A stretch of DNA of 6,827 nt from an uncultured Clostridium sp. (GTDB taxonomy: Bacteria > Bacillota > Clostridia > Clostridiales > Clostridiaceae), in NCBI RefSeq assembly GCF_937920395.1, contig NZ_CALEVF010000178.1:1-6827 (forward strand). The letters run 5' to 3'. The translations under genes were made by a program, and so were the position numbers. Numbering within the stretch: the first letter of the stretch is position 1; each line of letters begins with the position of its first letter. Below the pieces are notes generated by a model. It worked only from the letters and a program-made list of their open reading frames with translations. It was not told the DNA's origin and made no database searches. Below are positions 1-5,685 of the stretch, one piece after another.

Positions 1-410
1 CTGGTTGTGAAATAGATTTGTACTCAGGGTTTAAAACTGTGGATTATTCTGTGGATTCTGTGGAAAATTATGTAAATAAAATTAACTTATCCACAGAAAG
101 TGGTAAAATTGGTCATAAAGGATACATAACAGACATACTAAAACCACAAGATTATAGAACGGTTATTTGTTGCGGACCAGAAATTATGATGAGAAAAGTT
201 ATAACTATGTGTAACGATGTTTACGTTCCAGTATATGTGTCTATGGAAAATCATATGGCATGTGGAATAGGTGCATGTCTTGTTTGTACTTGTAAAACTA
301 AGGGTGGTAATAAGAGAACGTGTAAAGATGGCCCAGTGTTTAACGGAGATGATTTGATATTTAATGACGTTTTGCAGGTTGTTAATACAGCTCCAAAGGA
401 GATGATTTAA
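1..410 (+). CDS. pyrK: Dihydroorotate dehydrogenase B, electron-transfer subunit PyrK (C-terminal part)
   Basis: PyrK carries FAD and a 2Fe-2S cluster and passes electrons from the PyrD flavin to NAD+ in cytoplasmic pyrimidine synthesis. The frame is open to the left edge (first full codon at base 3), so the N-terminal FAD-binding domain lies outside the window. The TTG at 18 is internal, not a start. What remains is the end of the NAD-binding domain, with a CGPEIM motif (the usual CGPxxM), followed by the iron-sulfur domain. The cluster cysteines are codons at 261, 276, 285 and 321, giving C-x4-C-x2-C-x11-C. The last spacer seems shorter than the roughly 14 residues I recall for Lactococcus PyrK. 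An ACGIGAC stretch and a CKDGPVF ending are typical of the family. The stop TAA overlaps the pyrD ATG by one base, which suggests translational coupling. The identification is secure. Confidence 0.94.
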   Translation, partial: GCEIDLYSGFKTVDYSVDSVENYVNKINLSTESGKIGHKGYITDILKPQDYRTVICCGPEIMMRKVITMCNDVYVPVYVSMENHMACGIGACLVCTCKTKGGNKRTCKDGPVFNGDDLIFNDVLQVVNTAPKEMI

Positions 411-1306
411 TGACTAAAGTAGAGTTATGTGGAGTAGTTTTAAAAAATCCTATTATAGCTGCATCTGGAACTTTTGGATTTGGCGATGAATATAAAGATT
501 ATTACGATGTAGGAAGACTTGGTGGCATATCTGGCAAGGGTCTTACACTACATAGTAAACAAGGTAATGATGGAATAAGAATTTATGAATCACGTGGTGG
601 AATGCTAAACAGTGTAGGGCTTCAAAATCCAGGTATTGAAAAGTTTATAACTGAGGAACTTCCATTGATGGTTAAGTGCGACACAGCTATAATCGCAAAT
701 GTTGGTGGTAGCACGGTTGAGGAATATATGGCCGCAATAGAAAGATTAAATAATGAGGCAGTAGATATAATTGAGTTAAATATATCTTGTCCTAATGTAC
801 TATGCGGAGGTATGGCTTTTGGAATTAAATCAAAAGTGGCATATGACGTTGTACGCCAGGTGAAAAGTGTATGTAAAAAACCTCTTATGGTTAAGTTATC
901 ACCAAATGCAGAGGATATAGTAGATATGGCGTATAAATGCTGCGAAGCTGGAGCGGATGCTTTATCTTTAGTAAATACTTTCAAAGGTATGGCAGTAGAT
1001 ATACATAGTCGTCGTGCAGTATTTAATAACATATATGCAGGGGTATCCGGACCGGCAATAAAACCAATGGCACTTAGAATGGTTCATGAAGTATGCAAAG
1101 CCGTAAATGTTCCAGTTGTAGGCATGGGTGGTATATCAACATTTGAAGATGCAATAGAATTTATAATGGTTGGAGCGCAGGCAGTTGGAGTTGGAACTGC
1201 AAATTTCATAAAACCTGATGTTTGTTTAGATATAATAGAGGGAATTGAGAAGTATATGATAAAAGAAGGCATTAAAGATCTAAGTGAGATTAGAGGAATT
1301 ATATAA
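410..1306 (+). CDS. pyrD: Dihydroorotate dehydrogenase B (NAD+), catalytic subunit PyrD
   Basis: This FMN enzyme oxidises (S)-dihydroorotate to orotate, the fourth step of UMP synthesis, and works as a PyrD2-PyrK2 complex. The protein has 298 residues, close to the usual 300-310 for class 1B. Visible marks are SGKG with Lys43 (flavin and substrate contact), NSVGLQNPG (67-75), and IELNISCPN (121-129) with Cys127 as the catalytic base that defines class 1 enzymes of the B/1A type rather than serine-using class 2. Also present are the VNT of the flavin site (188-190), MGGIS (239-243) and VGVGTANF (259-266). An AAAGGAG ribosome binding site at 395-401 sits 8 bases before the ATG, inside the end of pyrK. 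It lies between pyrK and pyrE in the operon order K-D-E common in clostridia. Nothing is missing or odd. Confidence 0.97.
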   Translation: MTKVELCGVVLKNPIIAASGTFGFGDEYKDYYDVGRLGGISGKGLTLHSKQGNDGIRIYESRGGMLNSVGLQNPGIEKFITEELPLMVKCDTAIIANVGGSTVEEYMAAIERLNNEAVDIIELNISCPNVLCGGMAFGIKSKVAYDVVRQVKSVCKKPLMVKLSPNAEDIVDMAYKCCEAGADALSLVNTFKGMAVDIHSRRAVFNNIYAGVSGPAIKPMALRMVHEVCKAVNVPVVGMGGISTFEDAIEFIMVGAQAVGVGTANFIKPDVCLDIIEGIEKYMIKEGIKDLSEIRGII

Positions 1307-1310
1307 AACA

Positions 1311-1317
1311 GGAGGAG
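1311..1317 (+). promoter_or_regulatory. Ribosome binding site that sets the pyrE start
   Basis: GGAGGAG lies five bases before the ATG at 1323. An in-frame upstream ATG at 1284 would give 13 more residues, but it lies inside the pyrD coding sequence and has no such site, so 1323 is chosen. Confidence 0.9.
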
Positions 1318-1322
1318 ATTAT

Positions 1323-1889
1323 ATGAATATAAATGTTTTAGATATATTAAAAGAATCAGGTGCATTACTCGAGGGACATTTTCTTTTGTCATCAGGAAGA
1401 CACAGCAATAGATATTGTCAATGTGCAAAATTGCTTCAGTATCCGGATAAGGCTGCCAAGGTTCTTAGTATGGTAGTTGACAAAATTCATGACATAGATT
1501 TTGATATAGTAGTTGGACCTGCAATGGGCGGAATAATAGTAGCTTATGAAGTAGGTAGACAAACTGGAAAGCCTGCTATATTTACTGAAAGAGTAGACGG
1601 AAGGATGGAGCTTCGTCGTGGCTTTGAAATTACTAAAGGACAAAAAGTTTTAATTACAGAGGACGTAGTGACTACTGGTAAATCTTCTTTAGAAACAATA
1701 GAAGTTTTAAAAGGACTTGGAGCAGAAGTAGTTGGTATATGTTGCATAGTAGATAGAGGAAGTAGCGCTATTGATTATCCAATATACAGTGCTATAAAAC
1801 TTGATATCGAAAGTTATGATCCAGCGAATTGCCCACTTTGTAAAAGTGGATCACCATACATAAAACCTGGAAGCCGTAACATAAAATAA
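1323..1889 (+). CDS. pyrE: Orotate phosphoribosyltransferase
   Basis: PyrE transfers ribose-5-phosphate from PRPP to orotate, giving orotidine 5'-monophosphate and pyrophosphate, the step after PyrD. The 188-residue protein has the type I phosphoribosyltransferase PRPP loop [13 protein letters not shown] (109-121), an SGRHSNRY segment near the N-terminus (24-31), VVGPAMGG (63-70) and [13 protein letters not shown] (89-101), the flexible-loop region. The C-terminus carries a CPLC pair (Cys170, Cys173) before a KPGSR motif. This tail is found in the longer clostridial-type PyrE proteins and is absent from the E. coli type. The gene begins 16 bases after the pyrD stop and is the last gene of the operon here. 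I see no hairpin with a U-tract directly after the stop, so termination probably relies on structures further down (1900-2261). Confidence 0.96.
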   Translation: MNINVLDILKESGALLEGHFLLSSGRHSNRYCQCAKLLQYPDKAAKVLSMVVDKIHDIDFDIVVGPAMGGIIVAYEVGRQTGKPAIFTERVDGRMELRRGFEITKGQKVLITEDVVTTGKSSLETIEVLKGLGAEVVGICCIVDRGSSAIDYPIYSAIKLDIESYDPANCPLCKSGSPYIKPGSRNIK

Positions 1890-1899
1890 GAGGGGATCC

Positions 1900-2128
1900 A
1901 TTTTCTTCGTCAATGCTATAACGAGAAGTATATATTGCTTGAATGATTTCGCTTTGCTAAGTAATTCTAAAATTTGATTTATTAATATCTGTTAAAAAAT
2001 GCAAACTCGCGTTGCTCAAACATGCATTTTTATTTACGCAGCTATCAATAAATTAAATTAAGAATTACTAAGCTTGCTCAAATGCATTTTTCGCAATATA
2101 TACTTTTGTTAACATTTGCGAAGAAAAT
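1900..2128. repeat. 229-bp imperfect palindromic intergenic element
   Basis: The two ends are exact inverted copies: 1900-1909 (ATTTTCTTCG) pairs with 2119-2128. Moving inward, 1926-1938 (AAGTATATATTGC) pairs perfectly with 2093-2105, 1956-1987 pairs imperfectly with 2043-2073 (sharing GTAATTC and ATTTATT blocks), and 1995-2003 (AAAAATGCA) pairs perfectly with 2023-2031. The whole unit could fold into one long interrupted stem with a small apical loop near 2004-2022. It lies between two convergent genes, 10 bases after the pyrE stop. It encodes no protein and I see no transposase. It could be a non-autonomous mobile repeat (MITE-like), a structured RNA or a decayed insertion. The palindrome is directly visible; its nature is inferred. 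Confidence 0.8.
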
Positions 2129-2160
2129 TCTCTAGTTCGGTGAAAGGGCGGAGAGTATCT
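2129..2160. other. GC-richer block abutting the palindrome
   Basis: The block at 2135-2155 (GTTCGGTGAAAGGGCGGAGAG) stands out from the AT-rich surroundings. CTCT at 2130-2133 can pair with AGAG at 2152-2155 to close a small loop. There is no matching copy on the left side of the palindrome. I do not recognise it; it may belong to the repeat element or to a separate RNA structure. Confidence 0.35.
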
Positions 2161-2177
2161 TTTGAAAAATATGTGTG

Positions 2178-2206
2178 AAGGTAAGCTCCAAATGGAGGCT
2201 TACCTT
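2178..2206 (+). terminator. Stem-loop, possible pyr operon terminator (hairpin 1)
   Basis: AAGGTAAGC (2178-2186) pairs perfectly with 2198-2206, and TCC/GGA extends the stem with one bulged G, closing on an AAAT loop. The stem is strong for this genome, but only a short AT-rich run (ATTTAGGG) follows rather than a clean U-tract, so a terminator role is tentative. It is the first strong simple hairpin after pyrE. It is closely related to the hairpin at 2240-2261. Confidence 0.5.
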
Positions 2207-2239
2207 ATTTAGGGTTAATTTAATATATTTTGTAATGAA

Positions 2240-2261
2240 GCAAGCTCCAATGGAGGCTTGC
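2240..2261. terminator. Stem-loop related to the previous one (hairpin 2)
   Basis: GCAAGC (2240-2245) pairs with GCTTGC (2256-2261). Inside it, TCC/GGA encloses an AAT loop, with the same bulged G as hairpin 1. An outer AT-rich stem (TTAATAT near 2219-2226 with ATATTAA near 2263-2269) is possible. No U-tract follows on either strand. It could end transcription from either of the convergent genes or act as an RNA-stability element. Confidence 0.4.
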
Positions 2262-2302
2262 AATATTAAAATTTAAAGGTAAAAAGTGAAATACAAAACA
2301 TT

Positions 2303-2319
2303 CTATATTTTTAATATAG
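2303..2319. terminator. Small AT hairpin downstream of the phosphatidyltransferase gene
   Basis: CTATATT and AATATAG form a perfect 7-bp stem with a TTT loop, 26 bases past the stop codon of the minus-strand gene. It is weak and entirely AT-rich apart from one G-C pair. A terminator role is only possible. Confidence 0.25.
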
Positions 2320-2344
2320 TTCTTAGCAAATCTAATGATTGTGA

Positions 2345-2875
2345 TCAGTTTTTAAATATACTTTGTTTATTTAAGTTAAGTTGACTTGATGTTAGCTGAA
2401 TGAATAATTCCTCAATTGCTGATATGCTTGCTACAGCACAAAGTATATACAGCAATATAGTTGTATGAATATAGGGAAGCATTAGTGGGAATATGAATAA
2501 AACTATGCCGGTAATTTTGTTCCCATAAGTGTGAAGACTTGCAAATGTCTTGTATTTTTTAAGAGCTATAGCCATGGATGTTAGTCTTAAAATTGCAATT
2601 GAAATAACCCAGTTGATGATTTTAGTTGATGGATTTATGATTGGATAAAGTATAAATAATAGTACACCTATCATTATCATGTCAGCTATGGAATCAAGTT
2701 TTGCACCAAGTGTGCTTATTGTCAGCGTCTTTCTTGCGATAAATCCATCCATAATATCACTTAATCCACAGATAATATATATTACAAAAAAGGCTAGACT
2801 TAATGGGATAACTAAAATCAAAACAAGAGAAAAAAATATTCTACTAAAGGATATATAATTTGGTATTGATTTCAT
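2345..2875 (-). CDS. CDP-alcohol phosphatidyltransferase family membrane protein
   Basis: Members of this family join a CDP-linked lipid (usually CDP-diacylglycerol) to an alcohol such as glycerol-3-phosphate, serine or inositol at the inner membrane face. The 176-residue protein contains the complete signature D-x2-D-G-x2-A-R-x8-G-x3-D-x3-D: Asp40, Asp43, Gly44, Ala47, Arg48, Gly57, Asp61 and Asp65, with the aspartates expected to bind the catalytic metals. Hydrophobic segments lie at about 12-37, 66-80, 87-104, 120-136 and 138-156. The N-terminus (IPNYISFSRI) matches the PNxxSxxR opening usual in PgsA-like enzymes. A perfect GGAGGTGAT site (2879-2887) precedes the ATG, fixing the start. Length and layout fit a PgsA-like enzyme, but the acceptor alcohol cannot be read from the motif. 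The gene stands alone, so a divergent paralogue of pgsA or pssA is also possible. Confidence 0.87.
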   Translation of the reverse strand: MKSIPNYISFSRIFFSLVLILVIPLSLAFFVIYIICGLSDIMDGFIARKTLTISTLGAKLDSIADMIMIGVLLFILYPIINPSTKIINWVISIAILRLTSMAIALKKYKTFASLHTYGNKITGIVLFIFPLMLPYIHTTILLYILCAVASISAIEELFIQLTSSQLNLNKQSIFKN

Positions 2876-3186
2876 CTTATCACCTCCATTATTAATTCTT
2901 AGTAGATATTCGCCAATAGTTTATTAAATAAGAAAAAGGATACAATAATATTTTTATTTGATTTTTAGAATATATATTAATTTTAATAAAATTATAACAT
3001 ATTTTCTATATTATAATTTGTATTTTCATCTTTAAAATTATTAATGAAACTGGCAAATTTATTTAGGTACGCAAAAACAATAAGACCACCTTATCAAGAA
3101 AAGTTGCATTATATAAAAAGTAAAATATGTTATATTTATTATATGGTATAATTGGGTAAACAAGATTTATATGAGGAGGACGTTAT
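2876..3186. other. Divergent AT-rich intergenic region
   Basis: These 311 bases separate the divergent phosphatidyltransferase and acetyltransferase genes and carry no coding signal. They contain the minus-strand ribosome binding site (2879-2887), the plus-strand promoter and ribosome binding site (3144-3179), and a perfect 9-bp AT inverted repeat (2989-2997 with 3011-3019). I found no convincing -35/-10 pair for the minus-strand gene. The inverted repeat may be chance in such AT-rich DNA. Confidence 0.6.
3144..3152 (+). promoter_or_regulatory. Extended -10 promoter of the EctA-like acetyltransferase gene
   Basis: TGGTATAAT is a perfect TGn-TATAAT extended -10. There is no good TTGACA at 17 bases upstream, which fits extended -10 promoters. 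The expected start of transcription is near 3159, about 28 bases before the ATG. The ribosome binding site GAGGAGG (3173-3179) lies 7 bases before the start. Confidence 0.6.
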
Positions 3187-3729
3187 ATGGGCATTTGTGA
3201 TAAGGTTTCAAAAGGGGTAAACATAAGTGGTTCACATTCAAAAAATATAGATAATTTTAAGATAAATAATATTACAAGTAATGATATTCCAGAAATTCGT
3301 AAGTGCGTTAGTGAATGTTATCCACTTGATTTGCATACACCATATACATATTGGGTAATTGCTAATTTTTTTAGTGAGTGTTCATTTAAAATTTCCTATG
3401 ATAATAAGATTATAGGATTTATAACTTCCATAAAATCATTCAATAATGTATTTTTTATATGGCAAATGGCGATATTGCCTGATTTTAGAAAAATGGGCTT
3501 ATCTCAAATTCTAATTGATAATGTTGTTGAAGTGATAAAAAAACAAAATATATATTCACTTTATGTCTCGATTGATGCAAATAATATAAAATCAAAACAT
3601 TCATTAAGTAAATATGCAACAAATAAAAATTATACATTTGTAAAAAGTGGAGAATTACATATAACAGATTTATTAATAAAAGACTTTGCTGAAAACGAAA
3701 ATATCTACGAGTTATCTTTTCGCATATAA
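3187..3729 (+). CDS. GNAT acetyltransferase similar to diaminobutyrate acetyltransferase (EctA-like)
   Basis: The 180-residue protein has a GNAT fold and resembles EctA, which acetylates L-2,4-diaminobutyrate from acetyl-CoA on the way to ectoine. Seen features: YPLDLHTPYTYW (45-56), matching the LD-x-NS-x-Y-x-Y segment of EctA; KIIGFITS (74-81), the equivalent of EIVGFVSG; FFIWQMAI (89-96), like FLWQVAV; and an acetyl-CoA loop R-K-M-G-L-S (101-106) in place of the usual R-G-x-G-L-A. The VSIDANNIKSKHSL segment (127-140) matches TITPDNEAS. About 24 residues before the domain are variable, as in EctA. No ectB or ectC lies nearby, so the substrate may be another diamine or diamino acid, for example diaminobutyrate from another source, or lysine or beta-lysine. 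Strong promoter and ribosome binding site signals support the start and suggest a functional single-gene unit. The GNAT assignment is firm; the exact substrate is inferred. Confidence 0.8.
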   Translation: MGICDKVSKGVNISGSHSKNIDNFKINNITSNDIPEIRKCVSECYPLDLHTPYTYWVIANFFSECSFKISYDNKIIGFITSIKSFNNVFFIWQMAILPDFRKMGLSQILIDNVVEVIKKQNIYSLYVSIDANNIKSKHSLSKYATNKNYTFVKSGELHITDLLIKDFAENENIYELSFRI

Positions 3730-3750
3730 TGTAAGCAATATATGTAAAGT

Positions 3751-3770
3751 ACGTTAAAATAATTTAACGT
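3751..3770. terminator. Bidirectional hairpin between convergent genes
   Basis: ACGTTAAA (3751-3758) pairs perfectly with TTTAACGT (3763-3770) around an ATAA loop. The right arm contains the last codons and the stop (3764-3766) of the minus-strand transporter. TTT follows on the plus strand and an ACTTTACAT run on the minus strand, so the U-tracts are weak. The position, 21 bases after the acetyltransferase stop, suits a shared terminator. Confidence 0.55.
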
Positions 3771-4633
3771 TTCAGCTCCTTAGGAGATGATTTAATAGTT
3801 GAGTAAAAAACAGTACTTAAAATAATAATGCCTCCTAGGATTTCTCTTAATGTTGGAATTTCTCTTAAGAGAAAAACAGCAAAAACAATACCGTAAACTG
3901 GCTCGAGACTAGCAATAATACTTGCTGTTTGCGTTTTGATGTTTTTTAAACCATTTATGAATAATGAATGAGAAATTCCAGTAAAAACAATACCTAATAA
4001 CACAAGTACTAATATATCTTTAAGACTAAAAATTGGTTTATTCAAAAATAAAAAAGGAATTAGTACAATAGTAGCAATAGATTGTTCATAAAAAGCAATT
4101 ACAATGCTTGAATATTCTTTTACAAATCTTTTATTAAGCATTGATAAAATAGCATATGTAAATCCAGATACTATTCCCCACATAACTCCTTTTGTTGAAC
4201 TGTTTCCAAATTGAAACTTTGGAATAACAAGCATGACCCCTAATAATGTAACAATCGCAATTAAAACATCAAACAACTTAAGCCTTTCCCTTAAAAAAAA
4301 CGGCTCCAAAAAAGTTACAAAAACAGGGAATGTTGAAAATGTTAATAATCCTATCGCTACTGTCGACACTTGAATTGACTCAAAAAAGGTACTCCAATGA
4401 ATTGCTAAGAGAACTCCCATTATTATCAAATAAAAATAATGTTTTTTCTTCTTTAGTTTTAGTTCCTTCTTAACATATAAAATAAGTATCAATAAAAAAA
4501 TACTTGAAAAGAAAGCTCGCCCAAGAACTATTATTGTTGAAGGAAGCATAAGAAATTTCCCGAATAATCCTGATAAACCAAATAAAAAAACTGCTGAATG
4601 AATTTCCATTAAATTTTTATTCTTCATATTCAT
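3764..4633 (-). CDS. EamA/DMT-family transporter
   Basis: This is a 289-residue integral membrane protein of the drug/metabolite transporter superfamily, which exports or exchanges small metabolites such as amino acids. It shows two homologous EamA halves, about 10-136 and 150-279, each with about five hydrophobic segments and separated by a short polar link (about 138-149). The paired signatures PVFVTFLEPFFLRERL (103-118) and ASLEPVYGIVFAVFLLRE (241-258) are the end-of-repeat motifs of the family. A lysine-rich loop (55-64) after the second helix is likely cytoplasmic. AGGGGG at 4641-4646 lies 7 bases before the ATG at 4633, which favours this start over the ATG two codons later. It converges with the EctA-like gene but is not in one operon with it. 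The substrate cannot be predicted. Confidence 0.92.
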   Translation of the reverse strand: MNMKNKNLMEIHSAVFLFGLSGLFGKFLMLPSTIIVLGRAFFSSIFLLILILYVKKELKLKKKKHYFYLIIMGVLLAIHWSTFFESIQVSTVAIGLLTFSTFPVFVTFLEPFFLRERLKLFDVLIAIVTLLGVMLVIPKFQFGNSSTKGVMWGIVSGFTYAILSMLNKRFVKEYSSIVIAFYEQSIATIVLIPFLFLNKPIFSLKDILVLVLLGIVFTGISHSLFINGLKNIKTQTASIIASLEPVYGIVFAVFLLREIPTLREILGGIIILSTVFYSTIKSSPKELKR

Positions 4634-4671
4634 ATAATAGCCCCCTAGACAATGATCCCAAATAGATATAA

Positions 4672-4680
4672 ATTATATCA
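4672..4680 (-). promoter_or_regulatory. Extended -10 promoter of the EamA transporter gene
   Basis: Read on the minus strand, the sequence is TGATATAAT, a TGn-TATAAT extended -10. Transcription would begin near 4665, about 32 bases before the start codon. No clear -35 is visible. Confidence 0.5.
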
Positions 4681-4734
4681 TCATTATATGAATGAGGTAG
4701 TAATTAGTAAGTATTAATCAAAAACAAGCGCCTA

Positions 4735-4743
4735 TGATATACT
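4735..4743 (+). promoter_or_regulatory. Extended -10 promoter ahead of the gene remnant
   Basis: TGATATACT matches TGn-TATAAT with one change. Transcription would start near 4750, about 36 bases before the ATG at 4786. A perfect 8-bp hairpin (AAAAATAG 4746-4753 with CTATTTTT 4757-4764) would sit at the start of the message. Confidence 0.35.
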
Positions 4744-4785
4744 TTAAAAATAGAAACTATTTTTGTAAATATGAGGTTAATAAGC

Positions 4786-4929
4786 ATGATATATCCATAT
4801 TAAATTAATTATGATAAAGAATCATCCCAAAATCACAGAGAGTTTGAGCCTTTTCTTGACACGAGTCTAAAAAATCTGAGAGCGGATTGTGAAAAATGTT
4901 TTGGGTTATATTTGGACATGTTTTTTTAT
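4786..4929 (+). pseudogene. Truncated 5' remnant of a cysteine-containing protein gene
   Basis: An ATG at 4786 follows a GAGG site (4773-4776) at normal spacing. After five codons (MIYPY) there is an in-frame TAA at 4801. The same frame then stays open to the TGA at 4927 and reads like real protein: EFEPFLDTSLKNL, then RADCEKCFGL (about 4870-4905), then unrelated residues and the stop. From memory, an LKADC-x-x-CFGLCC opening occurs in Firmicute proteins that continue into pentapeptide repeats. Here the second CC and everything after it are missing. The most likely reading is a decayed gene, broken by a nonsense codon and cut at about 4905, just before the 3' end of nanE. The alternative is a chance open frame of about 41 codons. 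The frame and stops are seen; the family is an inference. Confidence 0.42.
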
Positions 4930-4951
4930 TGAACTTATTTAGTACTAGTAT

Positions 4952-5650
4952 TTATAGTTTTTTATTAATTAATTTTTCTACAAAAGTTTTTGTAATTAAT
5001 TGTGGTCTTGTAATAGCAGATCCAACAACTAAACTAAAAATACCTAATTGTTTTACTCGTTCAGCTTTTTCTGGCGTATTAATATTACCTTCTGCAATAA
5101 CTTTGTTAGAAACTTTGTTTAGAATTTGTCGTAAGATATCAAAATCATTTTCTTCAATTTTGTCGCCTTCACTTTGTTTTGTATATCCCACCAATGTTGT
5201 TCCGATAAAATCAAACCCTAGTTCATCAGCATATATGGCTTCTTCCACAGTAGAACAATCTGCCATTAACAATTGATTAGGATACTTTTTACGAACTTGC
5301 TTATAAAAAGTAGTTAGTTTTAAATTACAAGGACGAATGGAGCTGGTTGCATCTAATGCAATAATTTCAGGACCAACCTCTATCAGCTCATCGATTTCTT
5401 TCATCGTTGGAGTTATATAAACTACGCTATCTTCATAGTCCCTTTTTATGATACCAATAATAGGAAGTTTTACATTTTTTCTAATTTCGATAATATCTTC
5501 TTTCGTATTGGCTCTTATTCCAGCTGCACCACCTTCTGCTGAAGCAAGGGCCATTTTCCCCATAATGAAAGAAGAGTATAACGGCTCATCAGGTAAGGCT
5601 TGGCAGGAAACAATTAATCTACCTTGTAAGTTTTCTATCCTTTTATCCAT
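4952..5650 (-). CDS. nanE: N-acetylmannosamine-6-phosphate 2-epimerase
   Basis: NanE converts N-acetylmannosamine-6-phosphate to N-acetylglucosamine-6-phosphate in cytoplasmic sialic acid and ManNAc catabolism. The 232-residue TIM-barrel protein shows SCQALPDEPL (15-24), a phosphate-binding GGAAGIRANT region (40-49), IGIIKRDY (65-72) with Lys69 as the likely catalytic lysine, ALDAT (98-102), ADCST (130-134), FIGTTLVGYT (148-157), AEGNINTPEKA (186-196) with Glu187 as the likely catalytic acid, and the closing VVGSAITRP (208-216). The ATG at 5650 is preferred because the AAGGAG site lies just upstream; the in-frame GTG at 5662 overlaps that site. nanA, nanK or a sialic acid transporter are not in the window, so it stands alone here under its own promoter. 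A hairpin terminator after the stop is not obvious. Confidence 0.95.
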   Translation of the reverse strand: MDKRIENLQGRLIVSCQALPDEPLYSSFIMGKMALASAEGGAAGIRANTKEDIIEIRKNVKLPIIGIIKRDYEDSVVYITPTMKEIDELIEVGPEIIALDATSSIRPCNLKLTTFYKQVRKKYPNQLLMADCSTVEEAIYADELGFDFIGTTLVGYTKQSEGDKIEENDFDILRQILNKVSNKVIAEGNINTPEKAERVKQLGIFSLVVGSAITRPQLITKTFVEKLINKKL

Positions 5651-5661
5651 TTGTAATAGCA

Positions 5662-5667
5662 CTCCTT
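5662..5667 (-). promoter_or_regulatory. Ribosome binding site that sets the nanE start
   Basis: Minus-strand AAGGAG ends 11 bases before the ATG at 5650. A longer frame starting with GTG at 5662 would begin inside this site, so it is rejected. The spacing is on the long side. Confidence 0.75.
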
Positions 5668-5671
5668 TTTC

Positions 5672-5685
5672 TTTAAACGGTTACA
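5672..5685 (-). promoter_or_regulatory. cre-like site (possible CcpA operator) at the nanE promoter
   Basis: Read on the minus strand, TGTAACCGTTTAAA fits the catabolite-responsive element TGWAANCGNTNWCA with one mismatch (A for C at position 13). It lies directly downstream of the -10 and covers the predicted transcription start near 5682, where CcpA binding would block initiation. Glucose repression of an amino-sugar gene is plausible. The site is inferred from consensus only. Confidence 0.5.

Noticed and set aside
622..1032. Open frame of 136 codons antisense to pyrD
   Set aside because: It is a shadow of the pyrD coding sequence, and the sense frame carries all dihydroorotate dehydrogenase motifs.
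1284..1322. Upstream in-frame start that would extend PyrE by 13 residues
   Set aside because: It lies within pyrD without a ribosome binding site, and GGAGGAG directly precedes the ATG at 1323.
2068..2115. 15-codon minus-strand frame inside the palindrome (starts MLTKVYIAK)
   Set aside because: It is short, lacks a ribosome binding site, and is explained by low stop density in the arm. Nothing suggests translation.
2286..2384. 32-codon GTG frame on the plus strand with a weak AAAGG upstream
   Set aside because: Its end overlaps the well-supported minus-strand phosphatidyltransferase gene, its composition is AT-driven, and no motif is visible.
2989..3019. Perfect 9-bp AT inverted repeat in the divergent intergenic region as an operator
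   Set aside because: All positions are A or T in a nearly pure AT tract, so chance pairing is likely, and it is not placed at either predicted promoter.
4811..4870. ATG-started 19-codon plus-strand frame (MIKNHPKITE) in the remnant region
   Set aside because: It has no ribosome binding site and stops early. The neighbouring frame has the better protein-like sequence and an upstream start with a ribosome binding site.
4896..5276. Open frame of 126 codons on the plus strand over the end of nanE
   Set aside because: It is antisense to a well-supported nanE, has no ribosome binding site, and its sequence shows no family features. It partly overlaps the gene remnant but in another frame.
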